This document shows positions 32,291-41,616 of a stretch of 64,000 bases of DNA, piece after piece (position 1 is the stretch's first letter; each line of letters starts with the position of its first letter). Source of the DNA: Arthrobacter sp. AZCC_0090 (GTDB lineage Bacteria > Actinomycetota > Actinomycetes > Actinomycetales > Micrococcaceae); contig NZ_JACHEE010000003.1 in NCBI RefSeq assembly GCF_014207375.1, positions 1-64,000 on the forward strand, in the 5' to 3' direction. Both the position numbers and the translations under genes were made by a program. The notes beneath the pieces are model-generated. The model was not told the DNA's origin. It did not search any database and saw only the letters and a list, made by a program, of their open reading frames with translations.

Positions 32291-33802
32291 CTATGCGAGG
32301 AGTTCGAAGGTGATTTGGCGGGTCGCGATGTCCGCCTCGAGCAACTTCACGCGGACCTTCGTCCCGGACTCCATTTCACCGTCGCAGCGAGCGGTGACTG
32401 CGGGCTCGGCGATCTGGACGATGCCGAAAGGGCCGCGTGGAACCCCGTTCCCGTTGCCGTTCCCATTGCCATTTCCATTCCCGTTGTTGCCGTTGCCGTT
32501 GTTCTTGGCGGGTTTCGATCCGGAGATGACGACGGCGTCGAATTCCTCGCCGATATGGTTCACCAGAAGCGCGGCCTCCACCGTGTCCAAAGCCAGCCGC
32601 TCCATCCGGTTGGCAAGCTGGTCTGACCAGGCCATGATTTGCGGCAGGCTCGGGAGGGCGTTCCGTGCCCATGCGGGGATCTCGGTCCCGTTGCTCAGTG
32701 CTTCGCAGATGACCAGAACAAAGCGATCGATGAGCCGCCGCAGCGGCGCGGTCGCATGTGCATAGGGGGCGCCAATGGCCGACTGCATGACGCTGTCCGG
32801 CACCTCGCCGTCGAAAGGCGTGTAGCCGGCGCCACGGAAGAGCATTCCCGCCGAATGGAGAATGGCCAGTTGCCGCGGATCACTGCCATCGAGGGTCCGC
32901 AGATATTCGCCGTAGCTGATCCCGCCGGTCCAGGGTTTGCCAAGCGCCCCGGTCTGGCGCTTGAAATGGAGCAACGAGCGCTCATCGGGTGCGGGCATGG
33001 TGCGCAGGATTCCCACCTTTCCGTCGAGCATCAGCTGGGCGGCGGCCATCCCGGTCATGAGCGAAATCTGGGCGTTCCAGTCCTCTACCGGCAGCGGGGG
33101 AGCCGCAACGATCCTGTACCCCTCGCCGTCGGGCAACTGGACGATTTCCTGTTCCGGCATGTTCAGGCTGGCTCCGCCGCGGCGGCGTTCGAGTTCCACT
33201 CGCTTGAGCCCAACCTCCTTGAGGAGTTGCAAGACCTGACCCGCCGTTCCCGAATCAATCTCCGCCTGGACTCCCTTGTAGTCGAGCTTGGCGCGGCTGC
33301 GCACCCTGGCCCGACGCACGGAGACCGTGCTGAACTCAGCGTCGGCGTCGAGCTCGAAGTCCCATACGAACGCGCCGCAGGTCTGGCCAGCCAGCAGGCT
33401 TGCCGCGCGCTCGCTGATGATCTCGGGGTGCAGAGGTATACGCCCATCGGGGGCATAGTACGTTTGCCCGCGGTGGCGGGTCTCGGCGTCGAGCGCCCCT
33501 CCCGGAGTCACGAAAGAGGGCACGTCGGAGATCGCGTAGAGAACCCGGTAACCATCGCCGGATCGCTCAATGAAAAGGGCTTGGTCGAGGTCCGTGGAAG
33601 ATGGCGGGTCGATCGTGATGAACGGAATGTCCGTTTGGTCCTGCGTCGGCAGGGCATGGCCGGAAACCGCAGCTTCGGCGTCGCGCAGCGCGTCGAGGGG
33701 ATAGCCAGCGGGCAGCTCAAGCTCAGTTCGAAGCGCCGCAAGCGCCTCTGCGAGCGTGTTCGGCGTTTCGCTGACATTCGGGGCTATCCGCTGATGTGAC
33801 AC
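32291..33802 (-). CDS. RNB-domain exoribonuclease (RNase II family)
   Basis: A 503-residue 3'-5' exoribonuclease. The RNB catalytic motif is I-D-P-P-S-S-T-D-L-D-Q-A-L (about residues 64-76): three of the four usual acidic residues are present, while the position of the fourth Asp holds Gln. P-Y-A-H-A-T-A-P-L-R-R-L-I-D-R-F is the conserved Y-x-H-x-T-S/A-P-I-R-R region. No cold-shock domains precede the RNB domain. The C-terminal OB-type domain is interrupted by an Asn-Gly tract of about 20 residues (DNA 32444-32505) before V-P-R-G-P-F-G-I. GTG 33802 is chosen because the open frame further upstream is not family-like. It is convergent with nothing; thiE lies 37 bases upstream on the same strand. 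Confidence 0.85.
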   Translation of the reverse strand: MSHQRIAPNVSETPNTLAEALAALRTELELPAGYPLDALRDAEAAVSGHALPTQDQTDIPFITIDPPSSTDLDQALFIERSGDGYRVLYAISDVPSFVTPGGALDAETRHRGQTYYAPDGRIPLHPEIISERAASLLAGQTCGAFVWDFELDADAEFSTVSVRRARVRSRAKLDYKGVQAEIDSGTAGQVLQLLKEVGLKRVELERRRGGASLNMPEQEIVQLPDGEGYRIVAAPPLPVEDWNAQISLMTGMAAAQLMLDGKVGILRTMPAPDERSLLHFKRQTGALGKPWTGGISYGEYLRTLDGSDPRQLAILHSAGMLFRGAGYTPFDGEVPDSVMQSAIGAPYAHATAPLRRLIDRFVLVICEALSNGTEIPAWARNALPSLPQIMAWSDQLANRMERLALDTVEAALLVNHIGEEFDAVVISGSKPAKNNGNGNNGNGNGNGNGNGNGVPRGPFGIVQIAEPAVTARCDGEMESGTKVRVKLLEADIATRQITFELLA

Positions 33803-33839
33803 GAAAGTCAGGGTAACGCCAAAATCCCGTGGAGTCTTG

Positions 33840-34529
33840 CTAGGCCGCCGCAGCGTCGAGGGCAGCCAGGAGTGCCTGGGCAGCCGCCGTCGGATCCTCT
33901 GCGTCAGTGATGGCCCGCACCACCACGATGCGGCTGGCACCGGCTCGCACCACTTCCTCAACGTTGCTCAGATCGATGCCGCCGATCGCAAACCAAGGGA
34001 GCACAACGCCGCCCACCGTCTCTTCGTCTGCCTTCTTTACGGCGTTGGCGGCGTACTTCACCAAGTCGAGTCCGACGGCGGAGCGCCCCGGCTTGGTGGG
34101 GGTTGCCCACACCGGTCCGACACAGAAGTAGTCCAGTCCGCTGCGGCCAGGCGAAGCGGCGATGGCAGCGTCAATTTGTTCTGGCGTGTGCGTGGAGAGG
34201 CCGATGATGGTGGGGTCGTGGAGCAGCTTCCGCGCCGAGCGCAGCGGAATGTCCTTCTGGCCGATATGGAACACCGGAGCGCCGGAGAGGGATGCCACGT
34301 CCGCTCGGTCGTTGACGGCCCAGAGACGGCCGTGACGGTGCGCCACGGAATGCAGGACCTCCAGCAGCTCCAGTTCCTCGGCCGCCTCAATGGTCTTGTC
34401 CCGCAGCTGGATGATGTCCACGCCGCCCTCGAACGCGGCATCGACAAACTGCTCAAAGTCGCCCTGCTGCTTGCGGGCGTCGGTGCATAGGTACAGGCGG
34501 GCAGTGGTGTGGACATCATGCTGGGTCAT
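33840..34529 (-). CDS. thiE: Thiamine-phosphate synthase
   Basis: A 229-residue TIM-barrel enzyme joining the pyrimidine and thiazole halves of thiamine. It shows Y-L-C-T-D-A-R, I-Q-L-R-D-K (about residue 40), the V-N-D-R-A-D-V-A and H-I-G-Q-K-D-I-P-L substrate segments, [23 protein letters not shown] and W-F-A-I-G-G-I. The start at 34529 is divergent from the thiO operon. The TPP riboswitch in the gap is oriented toward thiO only, so thiE would need separate control. The 3' end is close to the RNB gene (37 bases), so the two may share a transcript. Confidence 0.94.
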   Translation of the reverse strand: MTQHDVHTTARLYLCTDARKQQGDFEQFVDAAFEGGVDIIQLRDKTIEAAEELELLEVLHSVAHRHGRLWAVNDRADVASLSGAPVFHIGQKDIPLRSARKLLHDPTIIGLSTHTPEQIDAAIAASPGRSGLDYFCVGPVWATPTKPGRSAVGLDLVKYAANAVKKADEETVGGVVLPWFAIGGIDLSNVEEVVRAGASRIVVVRAITDAEDPTAAAQALLAALDAAAA

Positions 34530-34557
34530 GGAAACAGAGTAGTTCCTCTAAACTGGG

Positions 34558-34660
34558 CTGGTACCGCGGGAGCCGCGGCGGCAGTCACAATCGCCGCGCG
34601 GCTGAGAGGGCTTCAGCGCCGACCGCTTGACCTGATCCGGCTAGTACCGGCGTAGGGAAG
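34558..34660 (+). promoter_or_regulatory. TPP (thiamine pyrophosphate) riboswitch
   Basis: The conserved THI-box segments are in order: C-G-C-G-G-G-A-G-C, then GGCTGAGAGGGC (about 34600), C-C-G-A-C-C-G-C-T-T-G followed by ACCTGATCCGG (about 34630), then TAGTACCGGCGTAGGGAA (about 34642-34659). It ends 6 bases before thiO. Its proximity to the ribosome binding site suggests that TPP binding hides the thiO start, blocking translation of thiO-thiS-thiG, as is usual in high-GC actinobacteria. Confidence 0.95.
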
Positions 34661-34666
34661 GACCCC

Positions 34667-35992
34667 ATGGACGAAGTAAACACTCAACACGAACTCCTGC
34701 ACGAGCCTTTGCACGCGGATGTGGCGGTGATCGGTGGCGGTGTCATTGGCCTCGGCATTGCGTGGGAAGTCCGGAGATCCGGCCGCTCGGTTGTTCTGAT
34801 CGATCCCGCACCGGCCAGCGGCGCTACCTTCGCGGCAGCGGGCATGTTGGCGCCCGTCAGCGAACTGCATTACCAGGAAGAGGACCTCCTGGAACTCATG
34901 CTCGAATCGTCGGCATTGTGGCCGGACTTCGAACGCGATGTGACTGGCTCAAGTACCCGAAGCAGCACGGGATACCGCACGACGCCGACCCTCGCCGTCG
35001 GCGCGGACGCTGCGGACCGCCGGGCGCTCGCCGACCTCCGGGACGTCCAGTTGGCCAACGGCCTGGTGGTGGAATCCGTGCCGCTACGTGAGGCACGGGA
35101 GCGCGAGCCTCTGTTGAGCCCGCAAATTTCCTGCGCCTTCCACATCCCAGGCGACCACCAAGTGGATCCGCGCCGGCTTTCAGCCGCGATTCTAGGCGCG
35201 CTGGCAGACCACCAGCCCGGCGATTCCACTTGGATTCCGGGAGTCGAAGGCGGTTTTGCGGTCCAGGACACTGCGGCTGGCCTCCTGTGGGAGGACGGGC
35301 GCGTCGTCGGGGCTTTGCTGGACTCAGGCATCAAAGTGCTCGCCACGGAAACAGTGGTTGCCAACGGGCTGCACGCCGCCCGGTTGAACGGACTGCCGGA
35401 TGGCCTGTCGCTCCCGTTGCGTCCGGTGTATGGCGACATACTGCGGCTCCGCGTCCCGGACCACCTGCAACCCCTGGTCACCGCCACCGTACGAGGAATG
35501 GTGCGCGGTGTGCCCGTATATATCGTCCCCCGCGACGACGGGACCGTGGTGATCGGCGCGACGCAACGTGAAGACGGCTTGTCGGCGTCCGGAGGATCGG
35601 CCAACCCGGTGTCAGCCGGCGGCGTGTACCAATTGCTCCGCGACGCCCAGGTACTTGTCCCGGCTGTTGCCGAACTGGAACTCCTGGAAGCGACTGCCCG
35701 TGCCCGTCCGGGCACTCCGGACAATGCACCGCTGCTGGGCCGGGTCGGCACTGAGGATGGCGGGGACACGGCCGTGCCCGGCCTCATCCTAGCGAGCGGC
35801 TTCTTCCGCCACGGTGTGCTCCTCACCCCGGCAGCGGCGAAAATCTGCGTCGGACTCATGGATGGCGCCGTCGATCCCCGGTGGAACAAATTCCGCCCGG
35901 ACCGCTTCTCCCGCCCCCTTTCAGCAGTAAGGGCCTCCACAGACGGGCTATCGGCCGCCACCTCAAATCCCCTTCCGAAGGACCACGCATGA
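34667..35992 (+). CDS. thiO: Glycine oxidase ThiO
   Basis: A 441-residue FAD-dependent oxidase making iminoglycine for the thiazole ring of thiamine. The N-terminal dinucleotide-binding motif is V-A-V-I-G-G-G-V-I-G-L-G-I-A-W-E (about residues 20-35). Family features include G-A-T-F-A-A-A-G-M-L-A-P near residue 50, and the C-terminal G-L-I-L-A-S-G-F-F-R-H-G-V-L-L-T-P FAD-binding segment. It is the first gene under the TPP riboswitch and overlaps thiS by four bases. It is longer than Bacillus ThiO because of a C-terminal extension. Confidence 0.93.
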   Translation: MDEVNTQHELLHEPLHADVAVIGGGVIGLGIAWEVRRSGRSVVLIDPAPASGATFAAAGMLAPVSELHYQEEDLLELMLESSALWPDFERDVTGSSTRSSTGYRTTPTLAVGADAADRRALADLRDVQLANGLVVESVPLREAREREPLLSPQISCAFHIPGDHQVDPRRLSAAILGALADHQPGDSTWIPGVEGGFAVQDTAAGLLWEDGRVVGALLDSGIKVLATETVVANGLHAARLNGLPDGLSLPLRPVYGDILRLRVPDHLQPLVTATVRGMVRGVPVYIVPRDDGTVVIGATQREDGLSASGGSANPVSAGGVYQLLRDAQVLVPAVAELELLEATARARPGTPDNAPLLGRVGTEDGGDTAVPGLILASGFFRHGVLLTPAAAKICVGLMDGAVDPRWNKFRPDRFSRPLSAVRASTDGLSAATSNPLPKDHA

Positions 35993-36225
35993 ACATCAAG
36001 TTGAACGGCGCAGACCACACACTGAGCGACGACGCGTCTGTCACCACCCTCGTCAGTCACATCACGGGACGGGTTGTGGACTCCAGCGGCCAGGCGGCCG
36101 ACGGACGCAAGATCGGCATCGCCGTCGCACGCAATTCCGAAGTGGTGCCGCGCAGCCAGTGGGCTGCCACCGCGCTCGCAGAGGGCGACGAAGTCGAAAT
36201 CGTCACCGCAGTACAGGGAGGCTGA
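35989..36225 (+). CDS. thiS: Sulfur carrier protein ThiS
   Basis: A 78-residue ubiquitin-like sulfur carrier ending in Gly-Gly, the residue that is adenylated and then thiocarboxylated to donate sulfur to the thiazole ring. The M-N-I-K-L-N-G start and V-A-R-N-S-E-V-V-P-R-S-Q-W segment are typical. The ATG at 35989 overlaps the thiO stop (ATGA), and the next gene, thiG, starts 3 bases after the stop. No thiF gene is adjacent; the MoeZ-type protein at 39186-40385 is a candidate activator. Confidence 0.95.
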   Translation: MNIKLNGADHTLSDDASVTTLVSHITGRVVDSSGQAADGRKIGIAVARNSEVVPRSQWAATALAEGDEVEIVTAVQGG

Positions 36226-37035
<810 letters not shown>

Positions 37036-37097
37036 CGGGCTTCCGCTGGCCGCTCGGGGAATCCTGCGAAAGATTCCACGTCAGCGAAGGAGCCCCC

Positions 37098-37763
37098 ATG
37101 GCCGGCAAGGATGACATTCTCGCCAGGACCGCGATCGATGACGCTTTGGCGGAGCTGCCGGACTGGCGATACCGCCTCGGCAGCATCGTCACCGTCTACA
37201 AATGCCCGACGTCGGCTGCCGCACTCGAGTTGGTAGCCACCATCGGGCGTATTGCCGAGCAACAGAACCACCACCCGGACTTGGACTGGCGGTACAACCG
37301 CGTGTTTGCCCGGTACACCTCCCACGACGCAGGGAGCGAGGTAACGCAGCGCGACATCCGGGCGGCCACCGACGCCAGCCAAGCCGCCGCGGAGCTTGGT
37401 GCCGTGGCTGAACCGGGACTCTACCGGACCGTTGAGGTCGGGATAGACACTGCTGATCGCGAAGGGATTTCGGAAGTCTGGCGGGTTGCCCTTGGCTACC
37501 GCAAAGGCCGCTTTGGAGACCTCGAGGATCCCTACGGCCGCGGGCCGAATGTGTGGTTCCAAGTCACCGAAACGCCGAACCCGAACCGGATTCACGTGGA
37601 CGTCCACCGAAGCGAGGCAGAATCGGGACCTGCCCTGGAGAAGACCGCCGCGACCGGGGCTTTAATGAACCATGACCACGCACCCAACTGGGTGGTGGTC
37701 ACGGATTCACAGGGAAACAGGCTGTGCCTCTGCACCGAAGCAGGCCACCAACCGGATCTGTAA
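37098..37763 (+). CDS. PCD-like (4a-carbinolamine dehydratase) and VOC domain fusion
   Basis: A 221-residue two-domain protein. Residues 1-95 match pterin-4a-carbinolamine dehydratase (PhhB/DCoH): L-P-D-W-R-Y-R, then the active-site region Q-Q-N-H-H-P-D-L-D-W-R-Y-N-R-V with the E/H-x-x-x-H-H/N-P signature, and the T-S-H-D-A-G amide segment. Residues about 108-220 match a glyoxalase/VOC-like domain (V-E-V-G-I-D-T-A-D, then V-W-F-Q-V-T-E-T-P-N-P-N-R-I-H-V-D-V and a final W-V-V-V-T-D-S-Q-G-N-R-L-C-L). The ATG at 37098 follows AAGGAGCCCCC. Such fusions are known in actinobacteria, but the job of the pair is unclear. No phenylalanine hydroxylase is nearby. Confidence 0.85.
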   Translation: MAGKDDILARTAIDDALAELPDWRYRLGSIVTVYKCPTSAAALELVATIGRIAEQQNHHPDLDWRYNRVFARYTSHDAGSEVTQRDIRAATDASQAAAELGAVAEPGLYRTVEVGIDTADREGISEVWRVALGYRKGRFGDLEDPYGRGPNVWFQVTETPNPNRIHVDVHRSEAESGPALEKTAATGALMNHDHAPNWVVVTDSQGNRLCLCTEAGHQPDL

Positions 37764-37828
37764 TTGGAGCTTCAGCGCTGATAGACGCAGCGTCAGCTAG
37801 ATGTAGCGCACGCTAGACGTTGCGTCCG

Positions 37829-38131
37829 TTAGAGCCGCAGCGCTGCCGTCAGCTGGGCGGTGTCGTGCCGGGTGCGATGGCGGCCCAGGAAAAACGCGAC
37901 AACCGCGGAGGCCACAGTGCCCAGAATGACCGGGAGGACCCACGGAATCCACGTCACTCCGGGCTGGTAGCCAAAACCGAGTTGGATGAAGACCATCCAA
38001 CTCAGCATGGCGACGGCGACCGAAACACCGGCCGGGAGGGCGATTCCGTACGTGCCACGATGTTTGTCATTTCCCCAGACGATGAAGCCTGAAGCGACAG
38101 TGGCTAGCGCCACGATGACAAGTGAGAGCAT
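37829..38131 (-). CDS. Small integral membrane protein, unknown
   Basis: A 100-residue protein with three hydrophobic segments (about residues 1-18, 32-51 and 62-82) and a basic His/Arg-rich end (R-H-R-T-R-H). ATG 38131 is the likely start; the open frame extending to 38365 overlaps the DUF3107 gene and is spurious upstream. It is followed by an imperfect GACGC-type inverted repeat at about 37781-37830 that may end transcription. I do not recognise the family. Confidence 0.6.
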   Translation of the reverse strand: MLSLVIVALATVASGFIVWGNDKHRGTYGIALPAGVSVAVAMLSWMVFIQLGFGYQPGVTWIPWVLPVILGTVASAVVAFFLGRHRTRHDTAQLTAALRL

Positions 38132-38168
38132 GCGGACTCCTGGCTCGCTGGTGTTCTGACGTAAAAGC

Positions 38169-38393
38169 TTAGAGGGCGCCGAAACCGACCCTGCGTACTT
38201 CCTCGGCTCCGATCTCAACATAGCCGAGGACGTTGCCAGGGACGATGACCTGGCGGCCCTTCTCGTCGGTGAGACGCAAGTCTGTTCCCTTGGCAATGGC
38301 TTCGCCCACGATCTTGGCGACAGCCTCGGCATCCAGAGCGGACTCCAGCACGATCTCACGGCCAACGTTCTGAATGCCGATCTTTACTTCCAC
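38169..38393 (-). CDS. DUF3107 family protein (TB9.4-like)
   Basis: A 74-residue protein, M-E-V-K-I-G-I-Q-N-V-G-R-E-I-V-L-E-S followed by Y-V-E-I-G-A-E-E-V-R-R-V-G-F-G, nearly matching the actinobacterial DUF3107 family (M. tuberculosis Rv3208A/TB9.4). It is downstream of a TetR gene on the same strand, the same pairing as in mycobacteria. The function is unknown. Confidence 0.92.
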   Translation of the reverse strand: MEVKIGIQNVGREIVLESALDAEAVAKIVGEAIAKGTDLRLTDEKGRQVIVPGNVLGYVEIGAEEVRRVGFGAL

Positions 38394-38443
38394 AGCAGGG
38401 CCTCCCAGCCAATCAAGAATTTACTCAGTCCTCTATTTGTAGC

Positions 38444-39100
38444 CTAGGACTCTTTGGGGAAGCGACTGATTCCGCGCCAAGCTAAACGGTAGATCAAATC
38501 GCTGGCCACATCGAGGTCCAGATTGCCATCGGTTTCGAGCCAATAGCGGGCGCTGACCTGCGCCATTCCGGCCAGGCCCCGGCCCAGCAACTGGGCCTCC
38601 AGCGGGGGCAGCTTGGTGTCTTCGGCAATGACCTTGGCGACGGCGTCGGCGAACGTGCGGTTGAAAGTCTCCAGGCGGGAACTGACGTCCGGATCGTTGA
38701 TGAGGTCGGATTCGAAAACGAGCCGATGCGCCTGGTCATCGCTTGCGATGAAGCGATAGTAAGCGCGCATGACGGCCTGGACGCGTTCCTTGTTGTCCGA
38801 GGTCGAATTCAGTGCCGTGAGCATCTGGTCCGTGAGCATGGCCAGATGGCTGTCCAGGAGTGCCATGTACAGCTCCCGCTTCGATGGGAAGTGTTGGTAC
38901 AGTACCGGCTTGCTGACGTGGGCTGTCTCGGCGATTTCGTCCATGGCTGCGCCGTGGAAGCCGTTGGCAACAAACACTTCCAGGGCGGCATTCAGGAGTT
39001 GGGCCCGGCGTTCATCGCGTGGCAGCCTCGCCGAGCGCGGCGCACCGGTCCGATCCTGCCTGACCTGTGCCTCCTGTTTGATACGTGAACTCTCAGCCAC
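38444..39100 (-). CDS. TetR-family transcriptional regulator (Rv3208-like)
   Basis: A 218-residue regulator. After a charged 25-residue start, residues about 28-75 form the TetR DNA-binding domain (E-R-R-A-Q-L-L-N-A-A-L-E-V-F-V-A-N-G-F-H, then M-D-E-I-A-E-T-A-H-V-S-K-P-V-L-Y-Q-H-F-P-S-K). The C-terminal ligand-binding domain has no recognisable specificity. It is 50 bases upstream of DUF3107, co-directional, and divergent from moeZ with 85 bases between. The gene order TetR-DUF3107 next to moeZ is conserved in mycobacteria. Its targets are unknown. Confidence 0.9.
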   Translation of the reverse strand: MAESSRIKQEAQVRQDRTGAPRSARLPRDERRAQLLNAALEVFVANGFHGAAMDEIAETAHVSKPVLYQHFPSKRELYMALLDSHLAMLTDQMLTALNSTSDNKERVQAVMRAYYRFIASDDQAHRLVFESDLINDPDVSSRLETFNRTFADAVAKVIAEDTKLPPLEAQLLGRGLAGMAQVSARYWLETDGNLDLDVASDLIYRLAWRGISRFPKES

Positions 39101-39185
39101 TTGTCTGCCGCCTTTCCTTTGCAGTTATGACCACAATACTGCGCAGTAATATGACCGGGCGGCAGCGGCAGGCATACTTTGGAGT

Positions 39186-40385
39186 ATGGCCACTACTTTT
39201 GCTGCCCAAACGTTGCCGTCCTCCCTGCCGCCCCTCGTGGAACCGGCCGGGGAGCTGACCCCCGAAGAGGTTGAACGCTACTCGCGCCACCTCATTATTC
39301 CCGAAATCGGAGCAGCCGGTCAGCGTCGGCTCAAGAACGCGAAAGTGCTCGTGATCGGTGCCGGCGGATTGGGCTCACCCGCCCTGCTTTACCTGGCCGC
39401 GGCCGGGGTGGGGACGCTTGGCATTGTGGACGACGACGTCGTCGACCTTAGCAACCTGCAGCGCCAGATCATCCACGGGGTGGGTGATGTGGGCCGGCCG
39501 AAGATTGAATCGGCGCGGGACGCCATCAAGGAACTCAACCCGCTCGTCGACGTCCAGCTGCACGACATGCGCCTGGACTCCTCGAACGCTTTGGAACTCT
39601 TCGCCGGCTACGACCTCATCCTCGATGGCGCGGACAACTTCGCCACCCGCTACTTGGTGAACGACGCTGCCGCCATTCTCGGCAAACCCTACGTCTGGGG
39701 ATCAATCTTCCGCTTCGACGGCCAGGTCAGCGTGTTCTGGGAGAAGCACGGTCCCAGCTACCGCGATCTGTACCCCGAGGCACCTCCTGCCGGCTCTGTC
39801 CCGTCCTGTGGCGAAGGCGGCGTGTTCGGCATGCTGTGCGCCGCCGTCGGCTCGCTCATGGTGACGGAGGCAGTCAAGCTGATCACCGGCGTCGGGCGCT
39901 CCATGCTGGGGCGCGTGGCGCTCTTTGACGCACTCGGCGGCAGCTGGCGCGAGATCAAGGTTTCAAAGGACCCGGAGGCCCAGCCGATCACCGAACTGAC
40001 CGACTACGAGGCCTTTTGCGGCATCACCCAGGCGCCAGCAACCGATTCCATCCCGACAGTCACGGCCACCGAACTCTCCGCGATGCTCGCGGCCCGCGGG
40101 GCAGGGGAACGCGACTTCGAACTGGTGGACGTCCGCGAGATTGGTGAACACGAGATTGTCAGCATCGACGGTTCGGTGCTCATCCCGCAGGGACGCATCC
40201 TGGCCGGGGAGGCGTGGACGGAGCTCCCGCAGGACAAGGAGATCGTGTTCCATTGCAAGGGCGGCACCCGTTCGGCGGCGGTGCTCGCGGCGGCACAGCG
40301 TGCCGGTTACACGCGCGTCAGCCATCTCGACGGCGGGATCATGGCTTGGGTGCGCGACGTCGAGCCCGGCAAACCGGTCTACTGA
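39186..40385 (+). CDS. moeZ: Adenylyltransferase/sulfurtransferase MoeZ (ThiF + rhodanese)
   Basis: A 399-residue E1-like protein. The ThiF/MoeB domain (about residues 25-270) contains Y-S-R-H-L-I-I-P-E-I-G, nucleotide-binding G-A-G-G-L-G-S-P-A-L-L-Y-L-A-A-A-G, D-L-S-N-L-Q-R-Q-I-I-H and D-G-A-D-N-F-A-T-R-Y-L. The C-terminal rhodanese domain (about 285-395) has the active-site Cys in V-F-H-C-K-G-G-T-R-S. Such proteins adenylate and sulfurate ubiquitin-like sulfur carriers for molybdopterin, thiamine and cysteine synthesis. Because thiOSG nearby lacks thiF, this protein probably also serves ThiS. The start ATG 39186 lies within GGAGTATG. Confidence 0.93.
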   Translation: MATTFAAQTLPSSLPPLVEPAGELTPEEVERYSRHLIIPEIGAAGQRRLKNAKVLVIGAGGLGSPALLYLAAAGVGTLGIVDDDVVDLSNLQRQIIHGVGDVGRPKIESARDAIKELNPLVDVQLHDMRLDSSNALELFAGYDLILDGADNFATRYLVNDAAAILGKPYVWGSIFRFDGQVSVFWEKHGPSYRDLYPEAPPAGSVPSCGEGGVFGMLCAAVGSLMVTEAVKLITGVGRSMLGRVALFDALGGSWREIKVSKDPEAQPITELTDYEAFCGITQAPATDSIPTVTATELSAMLAARGAGERDFELVDVREIGEHEIVSIDGSVLIPQGRILAGEAWTELPQDKEIVFHCKGGTRSAAVLAAAQRAGYTRVSHLDGGIMAWVRDVEPGKPVY

Positions 40386-40437
40386 CCCCGATAGCGCTGG
40401 TGAAGCCTTAGTACCGATGAACCCGAAAGGTCCTGAC

Positions 40438-41430
40438 ATGAGCGAGGAATCCATGACGACACCGCAGCGCCCCATCGGATCGGGGTTCGGCCACGGGTCC
40501 ACAGCGTCGGACGTGCTCGCGGGGGTGGACCTCCACGGTAAGACGGCCATTGTCACGGGAGGCTACTCCGGGCTGGGCTTGGAAACGGTGCGGGCCTTGT
40601 CCTCTGCGGGAGCCCGGGTCACGGTTCCCGCCCGGCGTCCCGAACACGCCAAGGAAGTCCTCGCCGCAGCCGGCCTGGCACCGGAGCAGGTGACCGTGGA
40701 GGCTTTGGATCTGGCCGATCAGGCAGCGGTGAAGGATTTCGCGTCACGGTTCCTGGCATCGAACCCAACGCTGGACATCCTGATCAACAACGCGGCCATT
40801 ATGGCTAGCCCCGAGCAGCGGGTAGGGCCAGGCTGGGAATCCCAATTCGCCACCAATCACCTGGGCCACTTCACGCTTCTCAACACGTTGTGGCCGGCGC
40901 TGGCAGCTGCCGGTTCGGCCCGTGTAGTGTCTTTGTCCTCCACCGGGCACAAACTTTCGCCCATCCGTTTCGAGGACATCAACTTCGAGGGCGGCTACGA
41001 CAAGTGGAAGGCCTACGGCCAGGCAAAGACGGCCAACGCGCTGTTCGCCGTGGAGCTGGACCGCTTGGGCCGGTCCTCCGGGGTGCGGGCCTTCGCGGTC
41101 CATCCCGGCGGCATCATGACTGAGTTGCAGCGCCACCTGCCACGGGAAGAGATGGTTGCTGCCGGGTGGATGGATGCCGAAGGCAACGTCAGGGAGGGTT
41201 TCAAGACCCCGGAGCAGGGAGCTGCCACGTCCACTTGGGCAGCGACGTCACCGGCCCTGGAGGGCATGGGCGGGGTGTATTGCGAAGATTGCGATATTGC
41301 CAACCCCACGGACCCGGACTCGCCTCTAGCCCGATACCAGGGCGTCGACGCGCACGCAGTGGATCCGGATTCCGCGGCAAGGCTGTGGGCTGTGTCCGCG
41401 GAAATGACGGGCGTCAACGCTTTCGCCTAG
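40438..41430 (+). CDS. SDR-family oxidoreductase (retinol-dehydrogenase-like)
   Basis: An NAD(P)-dependent dehydrogenase of about 330 residues. The Rossmann motif is V-T-G-G-Y-S-G-L-G-L-E (about residues 39-49), N-N-A-A-I-M-A follows, and the catalytic Tyr/Lys pair is in Y-G-Q-A-K-T-A-N-A-L-F. The F-A-V-H-P-G-G-I-M-T-E-L segment is typical of the WW-oxidoreductase/retinol-dehydrogenase-like SDRs. The Tyr motif and the loss of a clear Ser site resemble that group. Starts at 40417, 40438 or 40453 are possible; 40438 follows GAAAGGTCC. The substrate is unknown. It ends before the repeat-containing gap to hemA. Confidence 0.85.
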   Translation: MSEESMTTPQRPIGSGFGHGSTASDVLAGVDLHGKTAIVTGGYSGLGLETVRALSSAGARVTVPARRPEHAKEVLAAAGLAPEQVTVEALDLADQAAVKDFASRFLASNPTLDILINNAAIMASPEQRVGPGWESQFATNHLGHFTLLNTLWPALAAAGSARVVSLSSTGHKLSPIRFEDINFEGGYDKWKAYGQAKTANALFAVELDRLGRSSGVRAFAVHPGGIMTELQRHLPREEMVAAGWMDAEGNVREGFKTPEQGAATSTWAATSPALEGMGGVYCEDCDIANPTDPDSPLARYQGVDAHAVDPDSAARLWAVSAEMTGVNAFA

Positions 41431-41474
41431 GACCCTGCGGTTCGCGAACCACCACGATTCTCGAACCACTATCA

Positions 41475-41526
41475 GGGACATGCCCATTCGCGGTGATTGC
41501 CGATGGACATAATCCTGTTATGTCCA
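41475..41526 (+). repeat. GGACAT-core intergenic element, copy 2
   Basis: GGGACATGCCC (41475-41485), 16 bases, then GATGGACATAAT (41502-41513), matching the element at 2998-3036 in both boxes and spacing. Here the second box also forms a perfect inverted repeat: TGGACATAA (41504-41512) with TTATGTCCA (41518-41526). The element sits in the 186-base gap between the SDR and hemA, both of whose 3' ends face it. Confidence 0.65.
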
Positions 41527-41616
41527 GTCTTAGCGATCAGGGGAGCGCATGCTCTGAGTGAGTTCGAGCGTGGACAACGCCACCCGGGGCCGGCGGCGGA
41601 CGGCGTCGTGGTTGGG

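Noticed and set aside
29427..33802. Methyltransferase, helicase and RNB nuclease as a BREX/DISARM-like defence cluster
   Set aside because: The helicase is a standard RhlE/DeaD type, the nuclease is a cellular RNase II relative with its own unit, and no specific defence genes (pglZ, brxC, drmA/B) are present.
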